From Triatoma infestans (Eukaryota > Arthropoda > Insecta > Hemiptera > Reduviidae), in the NCBI GenBank assembly GCA_011037195.1, contig JAAEAF010001581.1, positions 1-64,000 on the forward strand: a stretch of 64,000 nt of DNA, in the 5' to 3' direction. A model generated the notes under the pieces. It was not told the origin of the DNA, ran no database searches, and saw only the letters and a program-made list of their open reading frames with translations. Shown in pieces: positions 29,395 to 39,255 of this stretch. Position 1 is the stretch's first letter; the number at the start of each line of letters is the position of its first letter. The position numbers were made by a program, and so were the translations under genes.

Positions 29395-29822
29395 CCCGCA
29401 AGAGGTATCTGTTGCATGCGGTTACTTGGGAAGTAGCGACCCCACGGGTTACCCCAATTCACTACTCCATGCACTTGGTCAGAACAGTACACAATACACT
29501 TAAACTACATACACTCTACACTTTACAGACAAGGACAAACACAGTACACAAGGACGTAAGCCAAGGGAGAAGAAAAGGATTAGCTCAGTGGTAGCGCGCT
29601 GGACTAGCAACGCGGAGGTCCCGGCTTCGAATCTGGAGCATGCTGCCCTTAGATTTTCACTTCCTAGGAGCCTTTTCAACTCACTCTACGGTGTTGGGCA
29701 GTGTTGTCTGGAGCTAGAAAACACTGCTCGGAGGTCGGCTGTGCATTGAGGAAGGCTCCTGGGAGTACAATAGATCTTCCAGGTCACAGTGCAATAATCC
29801 CCTACAATCTATACAATCTATA
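29395..29822 (+). mobile_element. tRNA-derived SINE with 5' extension, copy A
   Basis: Shared over ~430 bp with 61799-62230. The centre is tRNA-like: A box TTAGCTCAGTGGTAG (29579-29593) and B box GGCTTCGAATC (29623-29633). A ~185-bp leader precedes it (CGCAAGAGGTATCTGTTGCA to GGACAAACACAGTACAC). The body has CTTCCTAGGAGCC and GGGCAGTGTTG, and the tail ACAATAGATCT, AGGTCACAGTGCAATAATCC resembles the 3' end of the LINE at 19974-20440. Not a tRNA gene: no acceptor pairing and the body continues past the 3' side. Confidence 0.8.
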
Positions 29823-29898
29823 GCCTTATTTTGCTCTGGAAAACCGTTAATGATTTTTTTCTTTCCGTTTTTCCCGTCTTCTTTTTCTGAGCGTTATG

Positions 29899-30027
29899 CT
29901 AATAGAGTCCATCATCTGTATTTATAAAGTTTTTCTCTTTGTCAATTTCTAACGTTTTTCTTTTAACATGCATCACAGATTGAGAAAAGGAAATACCGCA
30001 CAAGAGGATCGTGATGATGGATTCCAT
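29899..30027 (-). CDS. Candidate small secreted peptide ORF (42 aa)
   Basis: Starts at ATGG (30027) in the context GTTAAGATGG. The N-terminus MESIITILLCGISFSQS is a good signal-peptide pattern (short n-region, hydrophobic core, small-polar end), followed by a charged remainder ending NTDDGLY and TAG. A TATAAA box lies at 30112-30117 on the same strand, about 85 bp upstream. No family known. The sequence CCCGCCTACTGCCTG upstream recurs at 62306-62322, which weakens the case for a unique gene. Confidence 0.25.
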   Translation of the reverse strand: MESIITILLCGISFSQSVMHVKRKTLEIDKEKNFINTDDGLY

Positions 30028-30224
30028 CTTAACAAAACATGACTGTCCCTGTTCAGAGTAAAAAGAAAAAAAGAAGAAGGGAAAATAAGTCCCGCCTACT
30101 GCCTGTAGACGTTTATATGCAATTTGGAAGGAGGAAATTAGGATCCGCACATTTATAGCTTTTATTATTATTATTATTTATTAATGATTTATTATAATGA
30201 TTACTATCTTACACTGATCTAACC

Positions 30225-30345
30225 AGTGTTGATCCACTCATCATGTAAACATTACCCTGAACAGCCTATTGCAATATGGGCGAAACGTCAGTTTATAAAA
30301 AAAAAAACAATTAACGTGGTTTCAAACCAACGTTTGTGTTCAATA
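30225..30345 (+). mobile_element. Penelope-like pseudo-LTR fragment (family 1)
   Basis: Plus strand: CCCTGAACAGCC, TATTGCAATATGGGCGAAAC, GTCAGTTTATAAAAAAA. The order CCTGA, hairpin, GAAAC, GTC resembles a degenerate hammerhead motif. Related to 23768-23885. A short (ATT) run lies just upstream (30163-30183). Confidence 0.5.
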
Positions 30346-30925
30346 GTAATTTGTTGAAAAAATTATTTCAAAAAAGACTTGTATTTATTAAAAAAAAAAA
30401 AAATACAAATACTTTGATGGACGGAATTTGAAATTTCAGAATATTTGAGTATAATTTCAAAATTTTTACAAATATATAAATTAATAAAACAAAAAAAATT
30501 AAGAACCTTAAAGGCTGGACTACTTTCCATCTAATATCCTAAGGGATAGTTTATCTAAGGGATAAAATTTTTACCTAATATAGTCTACTATTTACAATAG
30601 AAAAAGCAAGTGTCTCCAAACTGCTAGAATAGTGTATATCAGTCCCAGGGGTGCAACCACCTTTTAGCAGAACTGATGTTTCTACTTTCCAAAATAATGC
30701 AATGTCTTCCTTTAAGAGCACTTTTAAACTTCTTATAAATAACCAACGATGAGAACCATATCATCTCAATAGTGTTAAAATATTTGAATTCAATATAAGC
30801 TAGTAATATAAACGTGATATTACATATCGACTTGAAATATTGTGACACTAATTATTATGCCGTGATAATGGTGTTGCTAAAAAAAAAAAATCATTCCTCT
30901 TTAAGTCAGCTGATTATTTCGAGGA
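30346..30925. other. No recognised feature
   Basis: AT-rich, with A runs at 30389-30402 and 30879-30889. Nothing recognisable. Confidence 0.4.
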
Positions 30926-30985
30926 AAAAAATTCTGGCGTGAAACAATCACACAACTTTCTCTTACATAGTTTTATAATGGACTA
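30926..30985 (-). mobile_element. HINE-like element, 3'-end fragment
   Basis: TTCTGGCGTGAAACAATCAC, ACAACTTTCTCTTAC: the terminal hairpin and subterminal repeat in minus orientation, preceded by A's. Nothing else of the element is recognisable beyond it. Confidence 0.6.
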
Positions 30986-31087
30986 ATTTTCTTCAAACTT
31001 ATAATTTCTAACAAATTGTTTATTTGTCTTCAATTTTTATAACAATTGGAGAAACAAAACTAAATAAAATTACTTTCTTGAGGATAG

Positions 31088-31433
31088 TGTAGGGGTAGTG
31101 AACCCCTACCACTCATCCACACTAGCGAGTGAACCCCCACCACGCATCAGAGAGAAAGAGCCCCTCTCGAGAGAGAGGAGAGGAGAGGCCAGTTGGATAT
31201 ATATACGAGAGACAGAGTCAAGAAAAGAGATTCTGTTCACAGCTCACACTTGAATTGTACACATCGTTTAGCCACGTCAGTCAGTCTGTTCTGTTCTTGT
31301 AGTGTTAAGTATACAGTCCTTGGCAGTCAGTCATATACATATAATATATCAATTATATATATCTTATACCGATATTAAGGTGTTGTTTATCTATCAACAT
31401 CTACAACCAACATCTCCTCCTACAACTATTACA
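31088..31433 (+). mobile_element. Solo LTR, family C (346 bp)
   Basis: TGTAGGGGTAGTG at the start and CAACTATTACA at the end, flanked by ATAG on both sides (31084-31087 and 31434-31437). Inside are a GA-rich tract (31142-31188), a TATATATA box (31197-31204) and, 40-110 bp downstream, repeated TCAGTC/CAGTCAGTC boxes, so transcription probably runs on the plus strand. TG...CA ends and a 4-bp duplication fit a Ty3/gypsy-like LTR. No internal coding region adjoins. Confidence 0.65.
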
Positions 31434-31853
31434 ATAGCATAACATTTCCAATAACTCATAAAATTTTTAGTTAAACTTTTTTAGAAAAATGTTTCCCACA
31501 AAAGTGATAAAGTTTCTGTAATCATAATTAGTGTAACAAATTTAGTGGCATCTGGTCTGACTTTTATGGAGAATATCGGGAAAAAACTGTTCAAGTAAAA
31601 ACGCACTTCTGGTCGGTCAATCAATTTAGGCAACATAATTAATTCTTATAAATATTATTTAGGTGATAGATTGTATAATAGTATTCTGAGGAAAACTTAT
31701 AGGTAAACAATTTTTTACTTATGAGATCATGTCAAATTTTCTATATCAATTTCTCACCGGAAATCACACTTTGAGGTCTCCTGAGGCGTAGAAATAGTGG
31801 TTTTTACAAAATAGTCTCTGAGTGTAGGTGCCCCCATGTAAGTATGTATGTAT

Positions 31854-32239
31854 TGTAACGTTTTTCTCTCTAAACTAGCTACTGCAACTAGTTTTAAGTG
31901 GGTTCGTATAGATAAAATACTCTTAACTTCAATAAAGCAAACACCAATTTATTGTTATACACAATAAATTACAAAATACAACATTTAATAATAATTACTT
32001 CACAGTTTAAACCACTTTGTTCACTTTTTATTCACTTTTCACAAACGTACACTTCGTTTGTAACTAGAAAAACTCTCCCAACTCTCTGCGGTCCCATTAT
32101 TTATATCGGTGGAGAATCTTCTAGAACATCCTCGATTCTTCTACAAAAAACTAGAGCGCGTCGCCAGCGCTTCCTGGGGCCACTAAGGAACTTGAGGTTC
32201 CTACTTCCTCTCCTAGATGGCACCACTGGCTGCGTTACA
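31854..32239 (-). mobile_element. Solo LTR, family A (386 bp), with heat-shock element
   Basis: TGTAACG...CGTTACA ends, 4-bp duplication GTAT (31850-31853 and 32240-32243). On the minus strand a perfect three-unit heat-shock element TTCTAGAAGATTC precedes TATAAATA by about a dozen bases, and AATAAA lies further downstream; both strands contain a polyadenylation-like signal. Copy 2 is at 47625-47995. The plus-strand frame 31952-32251 crosses the LTR edge and is not a gene. Confidence 0.75.
32114..32126 (-). promoter_or_regulatory. Heat-shock element (nTTCnnGAAnnTTCn) in LTR A
   Basis: On the plus strand GAA-TC-TTC-TA-GAA, three inverted pentamer units with ideal 2-base spacing. It sits just upstream of a TATAAATA box (about 32097-32104) on the minus strand. 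The same 13 bases are intact in the second LTR copy (47871-47883), although that copy's TATA box has changed to TACAAATA. Confidence 0.6.
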
Positions 32240-32805
32240 GTATGTATGTGAACAGCATATATAGCACAAAAATGAAATAACGTGAGAACTTGAAACTTTA
32301 AAATCAGTTTTTGGTATTACCATGGGATCTGGACAGGATCAGAATCCTGAATCAGCCAAGATTTTTCAACCAAAAATACCAATTTTATTGAATAAATTTT
32401 CTGGAGGTTTTGCTAATATTTGGAAAAAGATAGCACCAAAGATTTTCTTTGTATTTGAAACATTTTTTTGTGAAGTAATAATTAAAGGGGAGCTTTAGGG
32501 AGAAGAGTTGGGAATCTTGTTTTTCTCTAAGGTGCTATTTTAATTTAGTATACGATACTGTGGTCTATATAATATAAATGGGAATTAAATATGTTCCTAA
32601 AATTCTGAGTTTGTAGACAATCGGTTGACTAGAAGTAATGTTTTTTTCTGAACAGTTTTTCAATTTTCTGCAAATTTTTCCACAAGTAAACGACGAAAGG
32701 TTTCACTAAACGTTGTGTACTAATTGTATACACAGGGACCTATCAGTTATGTTTAAGCCTTTTTCGAAGAAAATTCATTTAAGCGGGTTTAAGATAGAAA
32801 GATGG

Positions 32806-33720
32806 GCTAAAAGCTGGGAAAAACGGGACCGCATTGGGGGTTCCTAGTTTACGGATGGGTCCAAAATAGCCTGTGGAATTGGAGCCGGTATATATGGAGT
32901 TAAGTACTCATTGAGAGGCCCCTCGGTGGATACTCCACGGTATACCAGGCTGAAGTCTATGCAATAAACATCTGTGCTGAGGAAAATTTGCGTATGAGCT
33001 CTAGAAATAGGGAGATATGCATCTACTCCGACAGCCAGGCTGCACTTAAGGCACGTGGGGCATTCAGAATCACTTCTTCCCTAGTCAGGAAGTGTAGAAA
33101 CTCCCTGGAGGCGTTATATCGGCACAATAAAGTGCAGCTGGTATGGGTGCCGGGACACAAGGGGATTAAAGGTAATGAGCTAGCCGACCAATGGAGCGAA
33201 TACTCCTTTCTGTGGACCCGGAAACTGTTCTGGGAATAGCCAAAAGTATGGCGAGGCGCGTCTCTGTGAGAATGGACTCAGAGAGAGAGCATAATCATCA
33301 CGGGGGGCTAAGTACTGGGGCAAAACATGGCAAAATGGTTATGCCAGTGTTGTACAGAAGAAGAACCAGAGACACCTTGGGTTTAAGCAGGTATAAGATT
33401 TGTCTGATAACGGGCCTGTTTACTGGGTATGGTAGAGGTTCAAGAAATATCTGCACAAGGTGGGATTGGTTGATTCGGAGCCCTTGTGTAGATTATGTCA
33501 GGAGGAGGAAGAGGAGACGGCCTCTCATCTGTAGTTTGATTGTGTTGCTGTCGGCAGATTGCGGTATGAAATCTTCGGCACGTTGAGACCGGAGGAAATC
33601 GTAGTTCAAGAAGGATTAGTGGGAAAAGTTCTGGACCTCATGAAGAGGAGGGCTTCCTCTACTAGGCATTGAGGGGTTGGCATAATAAGCCCCAATGTGT
33701 AGGCTTCATTGTTTCGGTTC
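32806..33720 (+). pseudogene. LINE RNase H and C-terminus
   Basis: FTDGSKIACGIGAGIYG (first aspartate), AEVYAINICAEENL (glutamate), ICIYSDSQAALKARG (aspartate), VQLVWVPGHKGIKGNELADQ (last aspartate), then after a frameshift near 33190 GIAKSMARRVSVRMDS, LGLSRYKICLITGLFTGYGR, a frameshifted CRLCQEEEETA-type knuckle near 33500, and RPEEIV. All four RNase H acidic residues are present. The upstream reverse transcriptase is absent. Same family as 16440-17038. Confidence 0.85.
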
Positions 33721-33929
33721 GAACCCCCCACCGCCACCACCAACCACCACGTGTTATTCTAATTCTAATTCCAAGGTAGAGGGAGAAATTATGAATTCCT
33801 CAAAAAAATGTCTTTTATACGTTTTTAAATTCTCCCATTCACGTAAATTGAAGATAGTTAAACACATCTATTAATAATGCTATGATTGTTGAAAACTAGG
33901 CAGTTATAATTTATTATGTATATTTGCAG

Positions 33930-33966
33930 TAAGAGAAAATCGTATGAGTGTTTCAGGCAAGATAAT
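33930..33966 (+). mobile_element. HINE-like element, 3'-end fragment
   Basis: AGTAAGAGAAAATCGTATGA, GTGTTTCAGGCAAGAT: subterminal repeat plus hairpin in plus orientation with substitutions, facing the full-length minus copy that starts at 34019. Confidence 0.55.
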
Positions 33967-34018
33967 TTTGTGAATATTTTTTTTTTTTTATCAAGGACAA
34001 CATTGCAAGAGAAAAAAA

Positions 34019-34993
34019 TCTGGTGTGAAACACTCACACAACTTTCTCTTACTCCTGTTCTCAAAATTATAATTGACAAATGTTATAGTTTGTGTACCAA
34101 ATATAACGAAATTCGTCGAAAACTGAAAAAGCTATTCAGTATAAGCGCACTTCCGGCTTACAATTTTCTTAAAACTTGGAATTTTGGCCATCTATTTATT
34201 TCTAATTAATTTTGTTTGGATGATAGAATTGTATAATCAACTATGATAGCACTTTGGGGAAGCTGCAACCACACCCCTCCCCTAAAACTGCCTTTACATG
34301 AATTTTTCCAGAGAAATGTGTTAAATAAAAGATGTAGATCTTTGCATTTTTATTTTGTATACGAAGTTTCAAGAAAATCGTCGGAGCCATTTTTGAGAAA
34401 ATCGCGAAAAAATGAAAAAAATCATTTAGTAAAGTGTCAAAACAAACGCACTTCCGGTTATCTGATCTTATTCACACTCGGAATTTCAACAACATATTTC
34501 TAATTAACATTATTTAGATGACAGAATTGTCTAATAAACTGAAATAGCAGTTAAGATGAAAACCTAACCCCTCCCCTTCCCCAGAGTGCCCTTAAATGAA
34601 TTTTCCTGGAGAAATGTTTCAAATCAAAGTTATAGCTCTTTGTATGTGTAGTTGATATACCATGTTTAAAGAAAATCGTCGGAGCCATTTTTGATAAAAT
34701 CGCAAAAAACTAAAAAAAAAAACTAGTAAAGTGGTACTTCCGGTTGAGGAATATTGACACATAATGCACCGTCAGATCCCATGGTGATACCTAAACGTAA
34801 TATCAAGTTTGAACTTTCTACAAATTTTCGTTTTTGAGCTATGCTGTTCACATACTACATACACACACACACACAGACCATTTGCTAAAAACCACCTTTT
34901 TGGACTCAGGGGACCTCAAAACGGATATTTCCGGTGAAAACTCAATATCGAAAATTTGACACGATTACAATACTTCTTCTTACTAGAGAAAGT
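34019..34993 (-). mobile_element. HINE-like element, full-length copy
   Basis: 975 bp in minus orientation: TCTGGTGTGAAACACTCACA, CAACTTTCTCTTACTCC at one end and TTCTTACTAGAGAAAGT at the other. Three internal units with CACTTCCGGTTA-type motifs (34150, 34450) and CTTCCGGTTGAGG (34735), and a CA microsatellite at 34860-34877. Nearly identical to 36206-37176 over most of its length, but with different flanks. A-rich runs abut both ends. The open frame 34243-34503 is a shadow in the repeat. Confidence 0.9.
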
Positions 34994-35699
34994 AAAAATT
35001 TAATATTTTAATACCAGATATTTTTCTGTCGATTTTAATTTAGCCATCTACTGCGGGCGTTCGCATCATCACGATATGTTCGTTATTATGATTTAATTCA
35101 CGTAGTACAAAAATTGTGTCAATTAAAGGAAGTAGTAGAAAGGTACTTAATGATATTTTTTGCAATAATAAAGTTTTATTACTTTCATAATAATTAATGA
35201 TACGTTGTACCCTAACGTAATATTTAATTAATAAAAATAAATGAAATGTGAAAGCAAAACCGTATGACATGAGACTTATATTATGTACCTAGCTTAGAAC
35301 TAGCTAATGTAACTTATTTAAAAAAAAAAAAAAAAAAACACAATTTTATTTCGTCATTCTCACGGCTTTTATCATGTCTACAAACTTAACAGAACTTTGT
35401 TATGATGAATTCTTAGAAGTTGGCGTTAGTCTGTCCTTCTATAAAAACCTTTTCATTTTCACTAAAACTTTCTAGACATGGCATGAAATAACTTCACCCA
35501 TTCTTATTTTTACTGTAAAAAGTATTCTTAGGAACATAATTTTAGAAAAAAAAAAAAAGAAAAAAAAAGAAGAGAATAATGAAAAAGAAGGTAAAGCAAA
35601 TCCTAGACAAAACTCTATCGAACAATATTTGCTACGTCAAGCCAAAAAAATTGGAGTGACAAACCATTACACACGCCTCATTCATGTTGTAGCTAATAC
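34994..35699. other. No recognised feature
   Basis: AT-rich sequence with A runs at 35320-35338 and 35548-35570. The minus-strand frame at 35040-35270 has a hydrophobic start but no family match or splice context. Confidence 0.4.
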
Positions 35700-37013
35700 A
35701 ATAATTGTACTTTGATTAAGGGTTATAGATTTATGAACCTAACTACAGCCTTTAGATTATTATTTTATTTTATTTTTTTTGTTATTTACATTATTCCCGA
35801 CGTTTCGGCACTATGCGTGCCATCATCATGGGAAGAAATTTATCATAACCAGTTCTGAGGAGAAAAAAAAATTTAATCACATAACTAATTTATATAACGA
35901 CGTGTAATATATGGAAATTACAAATAAAATACCCTAAATAAAAATTTGGACATACCTCATAGATTGGATATCACACAATAAAAAACATCACATTGTAATA
36001 CAGGTTGGTACAACTAATTTGTAGGACATCTTATAATTAAAAAAATTAAATTCCAAATTGTCAACTTAGTGATCAATTGTAAAAATAACTCAATACGAGT
36101 TGTATTTCAGATTACAATAAAATTATAAATATTGATCTTCCCATGATGATATGGCATGCATAGTGCCGAAACGTCAATGGAATAATGTAAATTACAAAGA
36201 AAAAATCTGGTGTGAAACACTCACACAACTTTCACTTACTCCTGTTCTCAAAATTATAATTGACAAATTTAACGAAATTCGTCGAAAAGTGAAAAAACTC
36301 TTCAGTAAAAGAGCACTTCCGGTTTACTAAATTTCTTAAAACTCTGAATTTTGGCCATCTATTTATTTCTAATTAATTTTGTTTGGATGAAAAAATTGTA
36401 TAATCAACTGTGATAGGACTTTGGGGAAGCTGCAACCACACCCCTCCCCTAAAACTGCCCTTACATGAATTTTTCGAGAAATGTGTTAAATAAAAGTTGT
36501 AGATCTTTGCATTTTTACTTTGTATACGAAGTTTCAAGAAAAAATTCGGAGCCATTTTTGAGAAAATGGCGAAAAAATGAAAAAAATCATTTAGTAAAGT
36601 GTCAAAACAAACGCACTTCCGGTTATCTGATCTTATTCACACTCGGAATTTCAACAACATATTTCTAATTAACATTATTTAGATGACAGAATTGTCTAAT
36701 AAACTGAAATAGCAGTTAAGATGAAAACCTAACCCCTCCCCTTCCCCAGAGTGCCCTTAAATGAATTTTCCTGGAGAAATGTTTCAAATAAAAGTTATAG
36801 CTCTTTGTATGTGTAGTTGATATACCATGTTTAAAGAAAATCTTCGGAGCCATTTTTGATAAAATCGCAAAAACGTAAAAAAAACAACTAGTAAAGTGGT
36901 ACTTCCGTTTGAGGAATATTGACACATAATGCACCGTCAGATCCCATGGTGATACCTAAACGTAATATCAAGTTTGAACTTTCTACGATTTTTCGTTTTT
37001 GAGCTATGCTGTT

Positions 37014-37050
<37 letters not shown>

Positions 37051-37262
37051 CACACAGACCATTTGCTAAAAACCACCTTTTTGGACTCAGGGGGACCTCA
37101 AAACGGATATTTCCGGTGAAAACTCGATATCAAAATTGGATTACAATACTTTCTCTTACTAGGAGTAAGAGAAAGTAAAAAATATAATCTAAAGGCTGCA
37201 GTTAGGTTCATAAATCTACAATCCTTAATCAAAGTAAAATTACAACAAAAGCAGCCATAAAA
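35700..37262. mobile_element. Palindromic Penelope-like pseudo-LTR structure (family 3)
   Basis: Two inverted arms: 35700-35850 and 36118-36200 continuing at 37183-37262. On the minus strand the left arm reads CCATGATGATGGCAC, GCATA, GTGCCGAAACGTC: TGATGA, a GGCAC/GTGCC stem and GAAAC, again like a hammerhead core. The outer parts (AATCTAAAGGCTGYAGTTAG) match as inverted repeats once the HINE-like element at 36206-37176 is removed. About 260 bp of AT-rich sequence separates the arms; no coding part survives. Confidence 0.7.
36206..37176 (-). mobile_element. HINE-like element, full-length copy inside a palindrome arm
   Basis: 971 bp, TCTGGTGTGAAAC at one end and AGGAGTAAGAGAAAGT at the other, minus orientation. 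CA microsatellite at 37020-37050; three internal units with TTCCGG motifs. The undisturbed sister arm (35761-35785) shows an A/T run at the corresponding place (AACAAAAAAAATAAAATAAA on the minus strand), so the insertion lies in a homopolymer. The open frames 36373-37076 are repeat shadows. Confidence 0.9.
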
Positions 37263-37607
37263 ATACAACTTATGCACAATAATTGTATTGAATTATTGAT
37301 ATATTCAGCTAACCATTACATACGTATAAACAGAGAATAGTTTTCAAATACATTATCTACCCAAGAAGATAATGGTTTAAACAATTAATTACACTGAATT
37401 CCAGAAAATAACGACCAATAAAATCCAACAAATTTTTTTTCATATCATTTTGAAATTTAACGTCATTGATTCCTTAAAATCTTCCAATAATTATGTTTTT
37501 TCCGGAAACCAAAAAAAAAAAAAAAAAGCTTGGGAAAATTTAAATTAACTTGATAGACCTCAGCTGATCGTAAATTATTGTGGCTTTACTGATGAATAAG
37601 GATTTTC
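37263..37607. other. No recognised feature
   Basis: AT-rich, A run at 37509-37525. Nothing recognised. Confidence 0.4.
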
Positions 37608-37750
37608 AGTTTGTGTGTTTTTTTTTGTGATTTTCTCCATAAAAATCGCTGACGGTTTTAAAAGCTAATAAGAATTTGTAAGTTTGAAAAAAAATTTGGC
37701 CATTTCGCAGTAAGAGAAAGTTGTGTGAGTTTTTTATGCCAGAATTTTTT
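37608..37750 (+). mobile_element. HINE-like element, 3'-part fragment
   Basis: TGATTTTCTCCATAAAAATC, GCTGACGGTTTTAAAAGC and then AGTAAGAGAAAGTTGTGTGA with TTATGCCAGA: the last internal unit and 3' end in plus orientation, diverged. Confidence 0.6.
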
Positions 37751-37960
37751 ATAATAGATATTAATCGATGAGAAACCCAGACGTGATGATTCCTCACTTC
37801 ATAAGAATAGACAGACGGTTTTTAATTCTTACTTCATTTTAAATTACGTGCACTAATTTGTAGGTTATCCATTATACAAAAATGACGATATACCGCATTC
37901 TACTTAATGGCATTCAAGATTATAAATATTTATCAAATTGTTTATTAATTATTTACGTAC

Positions 37961-38661
37961 CTATTTTTAGCAGAACTATTCCAATTATACAGTAATGAAA
38001 ATGCTTCTCTATTATTTACTGGTAGGAAACCATATTCCGTTTTTATATTTATACCATCTCTGGTAATATCATTATATGGTTGATTCCCATCTAATTTGCA
38101 TATAAATGATGGACTTAGAATTTTCTTCGTATCAATTTCTTCAGCCAACCATTGCGTTTCTAAATGATTCAATTTTATTATTTTTGGCCTTAAAAAACCA
38201 ATCAACAACCAATACAATGTTTCAACAATACAATTTGATAATTGATTTTTACTAATGTTATTATTTAAATTTTCTACAGATGGTAAATCATCAAATGATT
38301 CAATTAAATTTAAATATTCCAAATGTTCACTTAAAATCCGTTCTGGAATTGATTTACACGAACTATAAAAATAACTTATCTTTAATTCAACTTCTATTGG
38401 ATTCTTTTTGATTTTGTCTAATATTAATAATTGTTTTTGATATTTGGATAATTTATCTAAATTATCTAATTCTGGTTCTAATATTTCTTCAATTTCTGGT
38501 ATAGTTTCTTCATTGTTCATAATAATGTTATTATTTTCATCTATATTTTCATATATTCTCAATGAGCCACTTTTAAATGTTTTCGCAGCTGTAATATTTG
38601 GTAATAAATAATAATTTACATAAGGATAGTCTAATGGTGAGGGATTTGTTGATATTTCCAT
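37961..38661 (-). CDS. First coding exon of a host gene, unknown protein
   Basis: 701 nt, minus strand, ATG at 38659-38661 in good context (A at -3, G at +4), with a stop just upstream in the same frame. It remains open for 233 codons and meets a consensus splice donor: ATAG|GTACGT, with the intron from 37960 down. Without splicing the frame would stop after five more codons. The protein is polar and acidic in the middle (NNEETIPEIEEILEPELDNL), with Q-L-S-N-C-I-V-E-T-L-Y-W-L-L-I-G-F and a C-terminal QPYNDITRDGINIKTEYGF block. No repeat copies in the window and no TE motif. No family recognised. The next exon is not found here; the intron would hold the palindrome and HINE-like copies downstream. 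Confidence 0.6.
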
Positions 38662-39255
38662 TATTTATGTGCTTATTACTAGTAATTTTCCACATTTTCC
38701 CAAAATTATTCTATCATCTGATGTTATTAAATAGAGAAAAATAAACCACTAGCTTTCGGCATATGATTAATTTACTCTGAAGTGATTTTAAATTAAAAAA
38801 AAAAAAAAATACGATGCAAACAGCAATTAACATAGTTTTGATTTATTTTTAATTATATACTTATTACCCACTTACCAATTTTTATATATTACTGAAAATG
38901 TATATGATTTATGCCTCTGAAAATTAATTAGACAAATGTAGGCGATTAAATAAAAACAAATAGTCACTATTAACCAAAACATTTATTAATGTTATTAATA
39001 ATAATATCAATATAAGGAACGTACAGTCCTTCATCACACAGTACTCAAAGCCATCAAAAACGCACTCTCTAACCTCTCTCATTATTCACACACACACACA
39101 CACACACAGTGTCACCACACAAAATTCCCAGCCATAATCGACACATCAAGTAGCATCAGCTATTTTCCCTTTTCTACACAAAGTTAAACTAATATTCTTA
39201 AATTTCCTTCTTTTTTTTCGCCAAACTTTAACTTCTTAAGAATAATAAAAGTTAT
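38662..39255. other. No recognised feature; (CA)n at 39090-39108
   Basis: Upstream of the candidate exon. AT-rich with a CA run. No TATA or DRE-type motif was recognised directly upstream of the ATG. Confidence 0.4.

Larger units (their letters stand above)
31717..32790 (+). mobile_element. HINE-like element, diverged copy with an LTR in its microsatellite
   Basis: Left end after a T run (ACTTATGAGATCATGTCAAA), then TTTCTCACCGGAAATCAC, GAGGTCTCCTGAG, a GTAT microsatellite interrupted by a solo LTR (31854-32239), then GTGAACAGCATA, GGTATTACCATGGGATCTG, and diverged internal units (AATATGTTCCTAAAATTCTG; GAAGAAAATTCATTTAAGCG near 32790). It runs into a LINE RNase H. No terminal hairpin. Confidence 0.7.

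Noticed and set aside
29575..29650. Possible tRNA genes at 6.3, 29.6, 45.6, 58.6 and 62.0 kb
   Set aside because: A and B boxes are present, but there is no full cloverleaf with an acceptor stem; each continues into a shared body and tail, so they are SINE heads.
34243..34503. Open frames inside HINE-like elements (for example 34243-34503, 36465-36668, 36716-36934, 10017-10223, 2670-2939)
   Set aside because: The same peptide fragments recur on alternating strands wherever the repeat occurs and no frame spans the element. They are by-products of the repeat.
39087..39110. CRISPR-like or regulatory array at CA-rich sites
   Set aside because: These are simple dinucleotide repeats; there are no spacers and the sequence is eukaryotic.
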